DNA of 64,000 nt from Cliona cf. orientalis (Eukaryota; Porifera; Demospongiae; Clionaida; Clionaidae), in NCBI GenBank assembly GCA_963930775.1, contig OZ005698.1, forward strand, positions 6,144,501 through 6,208,500, given 5' to 3'. The notes under the pieces are model-generated. The model did not search any database. It was given only the letters and a program-made list of their open reading frames with translations, and had not been told where the DNA came from. Of this stretch, positions 16,641-28,643 are shown piece after piece. Each line of letters starts with the position of its first letter. The stretch's first letter is position 1. Both the position numbers and the translations under genes were made by a program.

Positions 16641-17107
16641 AACTGTCGAGCTGTTATTAATTAAGTGACTTAATTGACAACCCTTTTCTATACTGAGCTC
16701 GGGACCAAGAATGCGCAGTCACAGGTCAAAATTAATAGAAAGAGAGTGACTCATGGGAAGGATTTACGTCACCAAACTCATGAGTCAATGATTTACGTCC
16801 CTCTTCAATTCCTGAAAGCTAATCTTTTAAAGTTTATATACATGCATGGGAATGATTTACATACTTTCACTAATGAGGAGAACCCCATCTGACTGGTATT
16901 TAACGAGAAATGCGTAGATCCTTCCCATGTATAAACACACCTCTAACTAGAGCTCTGTAGAGCACATACCAAGCGTGCTCTGCCACTATAGCGTAGTATT
17001 GCAACACTCTGCGGCAGTTTTATGACTTGACGACCATTGCCAGGAGCTTGAGCATGCGCAGTCACATCAGCATACTATTATGCTAAAAGAGTGGGTATGG
17101 TCGATAA

Positions 17108-18528
17108 GGCCACACAAACAAAATATTCTGTTTCTCGTCCTATAGGATACTCCAAAGCACATAAGGGACACGGATGATTTTGATATTTGATACCACACCC
17201 ATTAATTGCTAACAAGCTGAAATGGCAACTTTAAGGTACCATTAAATTGCGTGGGCGTGAGGTGGGGGATATGACACCTAAACCACATCAAAGTCATTAG
17301 TGAGGTGCATGTTGTGTAACCACGCCCTTTTAATTGCACAGGTCTCAGGGGTGTGGCTGCTAGAGCCGGAAGTGTTCATTTAATATCCTCCATGGACCGG
17401 AAGCCGAGCCGGAAGGGAGGGGCCAGGCCACGCCCAAAACAGCCCCACCCTGTTCCCCAAGGACCACCATTCTCAATCAAGTGCCTACTAACCACCGGAT
17501 GTCCACCGGAAGCCCACAATCAATCCCAATTAAAACACACAGCTTCCTCAAGGCCAAAACACACACAAACACTTGGAGGCCGTTCTGCCACACCGCCCAC
17601 GCAAGAGCTCACCTCATTTCCTGTGTGGGCGGAGTAACAACACGTCATCGCAACCACATCCGCTTCAAACCATCGTCAGCTTCCGTCCAGCCGTACAGGC
17701 CCCTCGATCGCACCGCCGTACAGTGCCTCATTAACAGACATGGCCTCACCTTTGACCTCCTGCCACGCCCCCAAGCCTCCTCGCGGGGTTCAAAGGTCAC
17801 CACCGCTTCCGGGACACGCCCACCTATCGCCGAGGCCAAGTCCCAGGCGCCGATGTCCAAGCACTGGCCCGTGAAGCCACGCCCAATCGGAAGCAATAAA
17901 ACCTGCATTAACGCACACGCACACACTCCACACAGTGCCAGGAACACGCCCACATGCTTAATTAGGCCTAATAAGCTTTTTTTTTTTTTTTTTTTTTTTT
18001 TTTGTCGTTGCGGTTAATAGTTAAGAAAGAATGCTTTGATCTTGCTTTGATGTGGGCAATTACCGGCCTTTTCTTCAGGGGCCACTTCCGGTCGCTAATT
18101 ACACGCGCATAATCATCCCTGGCCGATTCTGGACACGCCCACCTTCGACCAAAAGCACTCGTATGGCCTCTTCGGCCACGCCCCTTCACGATTCGCTAAT
18201 TGAATTAGCCATTCCTGACGCTCACGCCCACGCAATTAAATGGTACCTTAACAATGATTAGCTCTATATCTGCTCCATTTCCAGTATCATAGCAGTTATT
18301 AATGATCTTTTCTGACCAATACTGTTGGTAGAAGCTGAGCATTCAATCGATTTTCGACATTTGTAGAGCATCCACTCAGGCCTCGAGCGACTAACAACGA
18401 GACCACGCCCCAGAATGGTTAATTATGATGACGTCACCCAGCCAAAATCTGAATATCAAAGCTAGACACGGGGGGTTTGATGTACGTGCGGGCGGGGACG
18501 AGAAACAGAAGATTAACTTTGCATGGCC
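17108..18528. mobile_element. PIF/Harbinger-like element nested in repeat X
   Basis: The left end GGCCACACAAACAAAA and right end CTTTGCATGGCC share the inner inverted block CTGTTTCTCGTCC. TAA is duplicated at 17105-17107 and 18529-18531. Removing the element restores the repeat X sequence seen at 28805-28825 (reverse strand). Much of its length is a further insertion at 17235-18247. Confidence 0.85.
17235..18247. mobile_element. piggyBac-like MITE with TTAA target site
   Basis: The left end GGTACCATTAAATTGCGTGG and right end CCACGCAATTAAATGGTACC are inverted over about 28 bp. They are flanked by TTAA (17231-17234 and 18248-18251), the hallmark target of piggyBac elements. The interior is unusually GC-rich for the window, with many CCACGCCC motifs and a 27-T run at 17977-18003. 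The ORFs in it are not convincing and no DDE transposase was seen. Confidence 0.8.
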
Positions 18529-18605
18529 TAAACAACAGGCATGCAGAACAGAAAATGCACGATTTGTAGCACTAGTAAGCCTTTTTGAGCAATTCGAAGC
18601 ACGTA

Positions 18606-21600
18606 TAGCGTAAAACCTCGACTATCGGCCATGCATGTTTTTCGCCTCCGGGCGTAACTCGAAGTAGGAACGGTTCTAGACTCTAGCTACTTCAAAGACC
18701 TACAGACTGGTCTTTATGGTTCTCTACACAGTGATATAAAGATAATGTAGCTACCTTTGAATAGCAGACACGGTACAGCGACCTCTCGAAACTCCTGTTC
18801 GCTGGCCTATATTATCGATAACCACCAGGTATTATCGGCTGTACATACACCTGCACTACAATTATTATCGGCCAAATCGAGCTTTTTTGTCTGTCGACTC
18901 TTACCTGTTCAAAATTGCCACTCCTGGTCAACAGTACTGAAACCAGCAGGTGTGATTACCCTTTACCAATTTCAACCAACTCGTTCTATGCAGCATTACT
19001 GAGATACAGTGAAAACGAGCTATGAATAATCATTACTGCATTGTATACAATACATTTTATGATTGATAATGACATGATATAAATGCTAATATTAACTTTG
19101 GCGATGCTTTCTGGGGTTCATATGAGTACTGTCTCCTTTCTTCTGATCTGGATAAAAGTAAGTCAAGTGTCTAATATCAGGTTAGGCGATATAGCTAGCT
19201 TCCAGCCCTTACGATCCACCACCATTCAGTACGCCATGTTACGCCCATTCAAATTGGTTCAACACTAATCTATGGGTTGGTAGAAGGTTACTTTTTTAAC
19301 AATATGACCCCTAACTTTATGGGTCATTTTTATGTGACGATGACCCCTAATATTATGGGTCTATCTTATGTGCTATCATTTATGGGTCTTTCTTATGTAC
19401 CAGAGACCCCTAATGTTATGGGTCTTTCCTATGTAGAGTGACCCCTTTTTAATATGGGACTATCTTATGTGCAATTACTAAAGTAAATTACAGAAATCTC
19501 CCCATGCCCCTCCCATTTCACATAAGAGTGTCCCATAATAAATGGCAAACTTAAATATGTGGCATTTTTATGTGCCATGATTTAATGACAGGAGCCATAC
19601 CCTTTAGGCTCCACCCACTCCACATAAGAAGGACCCATAATAATACTATATGCTTTTATAATGGAACATTCTTAAGTTTCGCTTAGAAAGACGCGACATA
19701 ATCTGCCTTCAAAGCTCCACCCACTCTACACAAGAGAGACCCATTGAGAAGGATGCTCTACAGTGGAAAGTTTTTATGTTTCTTTCTCACAGGTGAATTA
19801 GCTATTGTCACTAACTTCAGACCAATCTGAAAGCTGTATGCAAGTAGTATACTCACAAGATAGCTGCGAATAAGCTAGTAGCTATAATCAGATTAGGGAC
19901 TGATCCAGGTGCTGGGATGGATAGGCCGGGTGGCTAGCCACTCCTCTTTTACTGGTTCATATATGCTAAGTAGTATAGGAGACGTCAATCCACCATTATT
20001 AATCAGCCACATCCAGTGGAGTCGCCAGGGGGTGCATGTGGGTTCATCTGCACCCAGTCCATACACCTGTGCACCCATCCTTTGCATGTGTATTTACCTA
20101 GCCAGTCACAGTATGTACGTTTTACTACACTGTCATAAACATTAATATACCCCGGAAACAAGTACCAGTAGCTACATGTACTGTCTACATGGAATAGTAC
20201 CGCTATAGTACACTATTAATAGTACTATAAACTTCTGCTGGCTTTATGTGTCCACCTGTGCATTCACTTGCACCCAGTTAAACAATTACCTAGAGATGCC
20301 ACTGGCCACATCCCTTGCACTATATACTATATATAGGCCGGGTAGCCACCCCATCAGTCACCTTCCTTGTAAAAGTTTTGAATCAGCAGCTCCACCTGAA
20401 TATTTTTTATATAAAATGAAAGCCAGATTTCCTTCAGTATTTGGCACTAAATTTCACCTAGGGCATATCATACTATAGTAATATTCTTCCTCCTGGTAGT
20501 ACAAGCCCTTGATTTCATATGTTTGTCCATGGCCATGCATTATACCATATAGTCGTTAGCTAACATTTGTCTATTAAGTTTTAATTGCATGACACCAGTA
20601 TACCTTTGTGGCCTAGCTAACTACAGTTACTGCTGTCAAAGTTATGTTCAGGCTGCAGTGGTGAAAGAGATCAATTTTGTGTCCACTTCTTCCACAGGCG
20701 GCAAGACCATGTAGCACTCAAGAGAGGGCCACTAGCTGACATAGCAAGCAGCTTATTAAGGCCATTTTAATTTAATATTCTGCTTCACAGGCCGACCTAC
20801 CCCATTAACACCAACCACTGTACCACCGTATCTTTATACCCAAAGAGAGTATCTATAGGCTCGCTAGTATAGCTACAATTTCATGTGCTTGTGAATTTTC
20901 TTAGTAAAGTGATTGTTAATAATTAGCTACGTGGAAATTTTCACCAGGAAAAAATTAATTTTCGCCAATTTTGCCACCATTATAATTTTGCATCTTCACT
21001 GAATCAGTTGTGATCACTAATTAGCCGTATAATGCTATGTAGCTATATACTTGCATACAGCTTTCAGATTGGTCTGGAATTAGAATAGAAATTCACCTGT
21101 GATTGAAAAGAAACAATCATAAAAACTTCCCACTGTAGAGCATCCTTTTCTATGGGTCTCTCTTATGTAGAATGGGTGGAGCTTTGAAGGCAGATTACGT
21201 CCCGTCTTTCTAAGCGAAACTTAAGAATGTTCCATTATAAAAGCATAGTATTATTATGGGTCCTTCTTATGTGGAGTGGGTGGAGCCTAAAGGGTATGGC
21301 TCCTGTCATTAAATCATGGCACATAAGAATGCCCCATATTTAAGTTTGCCATTTATTATGGGACACTCTTATGTGAAATGGGAGGGGCATGGGGAGATTT
21401 CTGTAATTTACTTTAGTAATTGCACATAAGATAGTCCCATATTAAAAAGGGGTCACTCTACATAGGAAAGACCCATAACATTAGGGGTCTCTGGTACATA
21501 AGAAAGACCCATAAATGATAGCACATAAGATAGACCCATAATATTAGGGGTCACCGTCACATAAAAATGACCCATAAAGTTAGGGGTCATATTGTTAAAA

Positions 21601-21776
21601 AAGTAACCTTCTACCAACCCAAAACCTCTGATCCAGTCTTCGAGCATAAACGGAGCTCCGCATCATCTTTGTAAATTTTTCCGTATAAATGCGTAAATGT
21701 CCGTAAAATAGTGGTCGATAATCGATGTACGCTCGGCCGATAACACAAGTCGGCCGATAATCGAGGTTTTACGCTA
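18606..21776. mobile_element. Tigger/pogo-like element, interrupted
   Basis: The ends TAGCGTAAAACCTCGACTAT and ATAATCGAGGTTTTACGCTA are inverted and resemble Tigger-type termini (AACCTCGATTATC). The same element, 876 bp and uninterrupted, is present in the other orientation at 61844-62719, so gaps can be compared directly. The copy here contains a 2.35-kb insertion at 19274-21620 and lacks about 60 bp of element sequence at the insertion point. Confidence 0.85.
19274..21620. mobile_element. Foldback element with arms of about 575 bp
   Basis: The left arm (19274 to about 19850) begins GGGTTGGTAGAAGGTTACTT. The right arm (about 21040-21620) is its inverted copy, ending TTCTACCAACCC. Each arm contains five or six degenerate units of about 50 bp around the small palindromes GACCCCTAAT...TTATGGGTC followed by TCTTATGTG. 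A spacer of about 1.2 kb separates the arms and has no clear ORF. Its long TIR with subrepeats is foldback-like. Confidence 0.85.
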
Positions 21777-21943
21777 AACCAGTTTTTCACCGATATCTAC
21801 CGATTGGTTCTGCTTACAGCTCACGCAGATGCCTAGAACGCAAGATCTGGCGATTTTCGTACTGACAACAACGACCGTGAACGACAACGACGACAGACAG
21901 ACAAACCGATTGCTTTACCCCTTGCGCATGCGCGCGGGGTAAT

Positions 21944-22533
21944 AAAAAAAACAATACCCGGTATTATATTAAGAAAAGATTTGTGCTGTGAGGAGCCCCC
22001 GTAATTAGGTAAATTTGATGTAATTCATTCCCATTTAGAGCCAATGGCATAGTATCTCAAGTACGAAATTTGTTGTAGTATTGAGACTATAATATTATAT
22101 ACATTTATAAAGAGCCAGTTCGTACAATTGTGTAACCTATTTCTTATCGTGTATTGAAAAATGGTTGCCATAATAGTAGCTATATTATTGAATATTTTGG
22201 TAGGATAAACTACAACACTATACATAATTGTTATCATCCCATTCACGGATAGAATACTCTAAATCATCCAATGGTGGGATAAAATACACCCGGCCAGCAT
22301 AGGACACTTTACTGGGATAATTTATCCTCGGAGAGATAATATTATTATATTATCCTGGCCTGGGATGAATAGTATCCGGGGGGATAAAAGTTTGGGGGAA
22401 TAGCTAAGAAGGTACCGTGACAAAGGACAAATTGATTGCTTTACCCCTTACACATGTGGTCGGAGTCATAATATTATAAGCATACAGGTGGGTGACGGGA
22501 AATAACGAATCAAGTTACAGTGGTCCATGCTTC
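21944..22533. other. Spacer between two inverted repeat X ends
   Basis: 590 bp lie between oppositely oriented X termini (near-palindromes at about 21916-21943 and 22534-22562). It contains GGGATAA and TTATCC motifs and no gene. Confidence 0.5.
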
Positions 22534-22910
22534 ATTACCCCGCGCGCATGCGCAAGGGGTAAAGTAATCGGTTTGTCCGTCTGTCGTCGTTGTCGTTGTC
22601 GTTGAGATCTCGAGTTCTAGGTGTCTGTGCGTGCTGTAAGCACAACCAATCGGTAGATATCGGTGAAAAACTGGTTTGTACGGGCGTCGATTTGCTCAAA
22701 AACGCTTACTAGTGCTACAAATCATGCATTTTCTGTTCAACATATCTGTGGTTTATCGACCACACCCACTCTTTTAGCATGCTAATACGACTGCGCATGC
22801 TCAAGCTCAGTGTTGGAAAGGGTCGTCAGATCATAAAACAGCTATGCTGTAGAGTACTGCGCTACAGTGGCTACAGAGCGCGCGGGGTATGTGCTCTACA
22901 GAGCTCTAGT
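22534..22910 (+). mobile_element. Repeat X copy next to the PARP-A start
   Basis: 377 bp running from ATTACCCCGCGCGCATGCGC to GTGCTCTACAGAGCTCTAGT. It contains the internal blocks CCAATCGGTAGATATCGG, CTTACTAGTGCTAC and ACTGCGCATGCTCAAGC shared with the copies at 28644-29197 and 42194-42336. It ends 71 bp before the ATG of PARP-A, so it probably contributes 5' UTR or promoter sequence. Confidence 0.8.
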
Positions 22911-22981
22911 TACTTACAGTATTTTGTCAACTTATTGTTACAGTATAGTGTTATTTCTGATGCCTGATAGCTGCACTTACT

Positions 22982-25900
22982 ATGAATCAATCAAGAGGCA
23001 CTCGAAGAATAAAGGATGAATGCACCTTGTACATCACTGTAAAAGGTTCAAGGCTACCTGATGACATAACTAAAACACATTTATTACAACATTTTCATGA
23101 ATTCAAATCTTTCATTATTTCCATTGAACTTGTCCGTACGAAGGATAAACACTATGCATTCATCAAGTTTACTTCTGGAGATATGGCTACCGCTGCTATG
23201 CAATCACTGCAGGGATCCATGTTGATGGGAACGTATTTATTCATCAACTATGGGCAAAAAACAGTACAGCCACCAGTTGCAGATGCAGTAAGGCCTGCAA
23301 TGACATCCTCATCCTCTGCTATGGTGTCTCCAGTTCATCATGGGTTAAGGCATTTGAGATCAAGTGATACCGAGAGAGAAGTTCCTCTTCAATTGCCTTT
23401 TGAACAGTTACTCTATCTGAAACATTGCTTCTTCACTTCACCAACACCACTGTCAACAGCCCTTATTGGATCACTTCCCGCAAAGCTGGTGCTAAAAGAC
23501 GAATGCATAATGCTCTATGGAACGAGTGCTGCAATTTGGAAAGCAACATGCTCAATTTGTGAAAATCCACTTATCTGCAACCTCAAATCAAGCCATTACA
23601 CCGAAACCTGGGGTCATATATTTGTACGTTTGCTGCAAGATTCTTTTCTAAATCCAATCAATGAAATAAAACAGAACATCCTATGCATTATAGGGAATAA
23701 AAAAGAAGATTTGCGGCATGATCTGATATTTACAGTATACATATTCAGCCATGATCAAGAAATTCTTCACGCCACAGTGAAAAAATTAACGGTAAGTTTG
23801 TACAACATACCATTACGTAATAGTACCACCTGCATGCCAGATCAGCAGATTTAGTACAAGCCAAGAAGCGTAGTTATTAGCCTATGCTGTGACCAGTGAT
23901 GAATCAGTCGATAGAACTACAAATCTTGAGATAAAGCGACTATTGTCTCTTTCATCAGCTTGTCAATAAGACATGGTAGTTCAGCAAATTATCATCAGAA
24001 CTTTTGAATAAATCATTTTCATGGAATCCACTAAATGAAAAAGCCTAATGATGCCTTGTCAGATGTATGTATGATAGCAACAAGCATGGTAGCAGATTGA
24101 TTCACTGTACACACACGCAGAACGATCACGGTAACCATACCGCTCGCGCGTGCACCGAGTGTTATAATCACCGTATCGCTAGCTAGTGGTAGTATGACTT
24201 ACGTATAATTATAGACCATTGTGTCACTTGGGGAAAAGTCAACAAGCTTAGCATCAGCAAATGATATCGATGCCAATACTGGTGAACAAAACACTTTCAG
24301 CAAAATTCGTACAATAAATGCGTGTGGAAGAACCTTTTGTAGCATAACACCGCACTTTGGACTCACAAACGAGGCAATAACTATGTGGCAGCTAGTGAGG
24401 TAACAGATTGACAGATATACCTACACAAAATGACTACTGTAACTCTTGTGCATGTGCCGAGGGTTAATAATAATAATATTAGTATTATTATGACCGTATA
24501 AGCAACTGATGGTTTGATTTCTAGTGATAGCTACATGTACATAGATTCGTTGACATACATGATTGTTATAGATAATTAGCACCTCAATATTATTAATTTT
24601 ACTTAATTTTTTATTGTACTGCAGGAACTAAAGCCACAATCAGAAGTGTTTCAACTTTATCCAAAGTATCCCACAGTCCTCGAGCTAATTATAAATGAGG
24701 CCTTCACATCATTGGGGGAAAAGAACTGTACTAAGATTGCTAAAGAAAGTGGACATGGTATTACCATCCATGGACTCCGTGCTGTTGATATCCAGAACTG
24801 CTGGTTACAACTCAAAGAGTTTATGGATACCAAAATTACTGTCACAGTGAATATTGATCTTGGCTATTGGCAAGTTAAGTTTCTTCAACAAAAATATAGT
24901 GACCTTTTCACAAGTGAAGAAAAAAATGAATGTGAAGCAAAATTTCCATCCTTCACCTTACCTAGACATCAGTCACAAAGTATGACTGTCACAGTTGCAC
25001 TTACTGGTAAGGTAAGATCAACCAAAACAACAAGCGACAAGATTAAGAGATTCTGCTCAGGAGTAATCGTCAAGAGCTCTACGTTGCATTGCAAAACCAA
25101 GTACATTAAACTTTGGAGGAAAAGATGGGAGAACATTAAGAGTGAACAGAATCAGATTGGTATACTACTTGACTTCTGTGAAACGCAGAGTGAATCAGAT
25201 CAAGTTGTTGTGGGTTTAACTGTAGTGAGTAATGAGAGTATTCAAGTAAATAAAGCACACAATGACATCATTCTGAATGAAAATGGTTCCAGGGAAAGAC
25301 TATCTAAACATGATGTTAACCTCAGCACTGCACAGTTTGCAGTATTGCATGATAACCTATCCATTTTCCAGGAAAGAATTGAAAAAGTGCATTCAATAAT
25401 AGTTGAGCTGGAGAAGGAATCAAATCAGAAACTTACTCTACTCACTTTCCCGGGAAATGATGCTGCATTGGTCTCTGCCAAAATTATATTGATTGGGCTC
25501 ATATCAAGTTTAACTCCTCATCAGCAACCCATACTAAAAGAACTGGTGTGCAAGGATGACATCACTATCCTGCTTTTCCTAACAGCAAAAAGCATATACT
25601 TTACCAGACTAAAAAAAATTGCTGATCAGCATTCTGTCGAAGTATTGCCCATTAAAGATGAGAAAGTGCTTAAGTTAAGAGGAACTGAAACAAAGATTAA
25701 AATTGTGGAGGATGAATTGAATATTTTGATGACTGAGGTGAGATCTGCTGTTGAGTGTACACAACTTGCAGTAAGTGAGCATCATTATCCAATACTTTCC
25801 AGTGATGCATTCAAGAAAGCATTGTCTGAAATACAGCAAGAAAGACACATCCTCTGCTCTCATCACAGTAGTAGAAGAGTGCTAAGACAAGCATTGCTAA

Positions 25901-28017
25901 AATCCCAACTTGATCATAAAGTCGTGTTACAAATTGTTGTTGGATCTCTCGCTGGGGAAGCAGCTGATGCCATTGTTGTCCCAGTCGGCACTCAAGATCC
26001 TAATATGATAAATTCGGAGATGGCAGAAAGTTTTTCTAAGCACATACACCATGAGGGTAAAGCACTTAATGTAGGAGATGTTATAAGTTTGCCAAGTGGT
26101 TCTTGTCCTTCAAAATTGGCATTTCATGTTGTTCTTCCTAAAAATAAGGACCGTACAGACTTTACTCTTGGATGTTGGTCTTGTATTCGAATGGCTAAAT
26201 CCGAGGTTCTCAAAAGTTTGTCCTTTCCAGTGTTAGGTGTTGATGATCAACATCATTTTTCTGTAGATTCCTGTATTAACGATCTTTTATTTTGCATTGA
26301 TCATCTAATGAGTAAAGCTCAAGCATCTCTTGATAAAATTTGTATAGTGAGTACTGATGAATTTGCTGCTCAAGTACTAGACTGTTTTGACAAATATCAC
26401 TTCAAATCTCAGAGTGCAGTTGCAAATGTTCAACCATCACCATCATGGTGTTGGAATGATGATAAAGGGCAGTATAGTGATTACCCTCAAGATATTTCAG
26501 ATAAACTTAATCAAACGAAGAATGCTAATTCAACAGGCATATGTTACTTTGAAATCAATAGCAGAAGTTATGTAGTTGATTTCTCCAAAATGATCCAGAG
26601 AAACATTGAAACCTGTCACACTCGCAAAGTTATGTGCAAGACGCCATCCCTGAAACCTTTATCAGATCCTAAGAGCATCAGTGGACTCACGCTGCACAGA
26701 GAAGCATGTGCTATAAAATTGGCCCTAGTTGGATCAGCACAATGGTACTACAGGGATGATAGTTTCATCTTTGTAGCATTTTCATTCCAAGATTCTGCAG
26801 AAATTGAGTCTATGTTTCAAAAGCGTATACCAGATAAAAGCATTACTATTGACTCTCGCACCTACAATTTCGATTTTGAAAGAATGAAGCAAATTAATGT
26901 TGATTCTGGTTATGAGCGTGATCTTAATCGTGAAGAGATGGCCCAAAGTAATGGAAGTATTTTATCAGAAAGTGAACTCTTGCCTGAAGTAGAATACTAT
27001 GTTAATATTCGAGGGCTCAAAATCCACCTAAGAAGTGCAAAGCAAAGAATCATTAAACAATTAAACAAACTATGTGCATCAAAATCTGTTCAGCTTCCTG
27101 TTTCTTCTACTTCTGACTTTATTCAGAAATTGACCTCGATTGCAAGAAGACACCAAGTTATTTCATTGTGTGATGATAAGCAAGCAGCTAGCTGTCAGTC
27201 AAGCTCTATTAACCAAAGGTATATCAATATCAAAGGAGCAGAGCAGCTCGTTCACAGAGCTGTTACTGAAATTCAAGATGAAATAATAAAATTTCAGTCA
27301 ACACTGACTGCATCTGCTGTTGAGTACCCTTCTGAGTGGGAACCATGTTTGTCAACTGCTGTTATGGCTCATCTAATTGAACTCACACAGCATTCCACTG
27401 AACGGAAACATGTAGTTGATAAATTTAAGGAGACAATGCCCAGTTCAGAAATCATAAGCATCAAGCGAATTCAAAATAAATGGCTCTGGGAGAAGTATGC
27501 TCAAACAAAGAAAAGAATGTACCAAAAGAACTCTGGAGAGATAAATGAGAAGGAGTTATGGCATGGTTCAAGAAGAAATGCTGAAAGTATTTATGACTCA
27601 GAGGAAGGCTTTGACTTGCGCTTCTCATCAGATGGCATGTGGGGACGAGCGAACTACTTTGCTACAGACGCCAGATATTCTGTGAAATATGCATACCAGC
27701 GAGATGATGGTACAAAGGAGTTACTGTTGGCTAGAGTGCTCACAGGTGACAGTTATGATTCTCTTCCTAACAGAAAATTAACTATGCCTCCTGAAAAGCC
27801 AACACCACCGAATAGCAAAATCAAACTGAAGCAAGTAAGATATGATTCTGTGACTGGTACAACAAACAATTGTCGTATCTACATGACATACTCTAATGAA
27901 AGGGCATATCCAGCCTATCTAGTTCAGTTTTCAGTGTCTCCAATCCTTCCACCTACTACTGCCTCACAATTAAACACTAAGTCTGCAATGGTACTGAAGC
28001 TGGCTGGATTCATTTGA
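22982..28017 (+). CDS. PARP14-like mono-ADP-ribosyltransferase A
   Basis: Two exons, 22982-23791 and 24625-28017, both phase 0, give 1,400 residues. Order: one RRM (about 14-91); a long region with KH-like segments; a macro-like domain (about 702-862); two WWE domains (about 877-942 with WCWNDDK, 975-1039 with QWYYRDD); and a C-terminal ART domain (about 1170-1374). The catalytic landmarks are LWHGS (His1250), RANYF (Tyr1281) and CRIYMTY, where PARP1's Glu is replaced by Ile1355. An H-Y-I triad predicts mono- rather than poly-ADP-ribosylation. The macro-like domain keeps the DAIVVP strand but lacks the glycine-rich ADP-ribose loop. This architecture matches PARP10/14-type proteins, which modify proteins or RNA in stress and antiviral responses. 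Repeat X ends 71 bp upstream. Its paralogue is PARP-B at 49357-54365. Confidence 0.93.
24438..24470. repeat. CG-core near-palindrome (repeat Y end) in PARP-A intron
   Basis: AACTCTTGTGCATG/TGCCGAGGGTTAA is related to CCCTCGGCACATGCGCGAGG at 57757-57783, and to a more diverged piece at about 24114-24170 with GCAGAACGATCACGG. It is probably the terminus of another dispersed repeat. Confidence 0.45.
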
Positions 28018-28643
28018 TTTATGTCATTAGCTAAAGTATTATCAGTTATCTGATGAAGACCGTATTGAACATAATTATTATAACTGCATGTTATAGTCGC
28101 ATATTTTATATAGCAGTAATGTACAATCAATACATACTGTGACTATCACTACATTATCATGATGTCGATATTCACTAAAATTACTTGTTTGATGAGGCAG
28201 AGCCAGGATTATTCATGTCCTTTCAAATTCAAGATCCTCTCATGATCAGATTGAGAGTTTGGCTGGTTATTAGTGCACATTGAAAATAATTATGTTGAAC
28301 GATGATGGTGCAGTGCCCTAGACAAGCAAGTGTTCATCTTAAATCATCTCTGCATGACCTTGAATCATTAAAAAAATCATGCAATAATAATAATAGCTGA
28401 GTATTAGCTACTATTATGAATAAATGACATCTCATTAATTATCAATTTTGTGTCACTTTGAGTACTAGTACTAGCTGTCACACTATTAAGTGGTCCCCCC
28501 AGGCCATCCATGGCAACTGTGTGTAGTACTCCCCAGCCATTTACGAGGGGGGAGGGAGATCAGGGGCTGGATAATGATTAGCAGGGTTTGTCCTGTAGGA
28601 CCATACTATGATCTGGTGCAGTGGACAATCACGGGCCATAATT
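28018..28643. other. Intergenic between PARP-A and repeat X, no gene seen
   Basis: 3' flank of PARP-A, AT-rich, with GGGGGGAGGGAG near 28549. No exon was recognised. Confidence 0.4.

Larger units (their letters stand above)
16946..21943 (-). mobile_element. Repeat X copy interrupted by four other elements
   Basis: The order of repeat X (complete-looking copy at 22534-22910, plus strand) is recovered here in reverse, in three pieces: 16946-17107, 18529-18605 and 21777-21943. The breaks coincide with a Harbinger-like element (17108-18528, TAA duplicated) and a Tigger-like element (18606-21776). Each of these is itself interrupted, by a piggyBac-like MITE and by a foldback element. The X end at 21943 is the near-palindrome TTACCCCTTGCGCATGCGC...GGGGTAA, next to a GACAGACAGAC run. 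Confidence 0.8.

Noticed and set aside
17353-18017. Plus-strand ORFs rich in Pro, Lys and His
   Set aside because: They lie inside the GC-rich piggyBac-like MITE, run into a poly-T tract, and have no recognisable domain.
18757-19268. Two ORFs of 60-80 codons
   Set aside because: They are inside the Tigger-like element and recur in shifted form in its sister copy (62312-62659). The sequence is not protein-like.
24221-24403. ORF between the two PARP-A exons
   Set aside because: The flanking exons join in phase 0 without it, PARP-B has no counterpart, and it is best read as intron.
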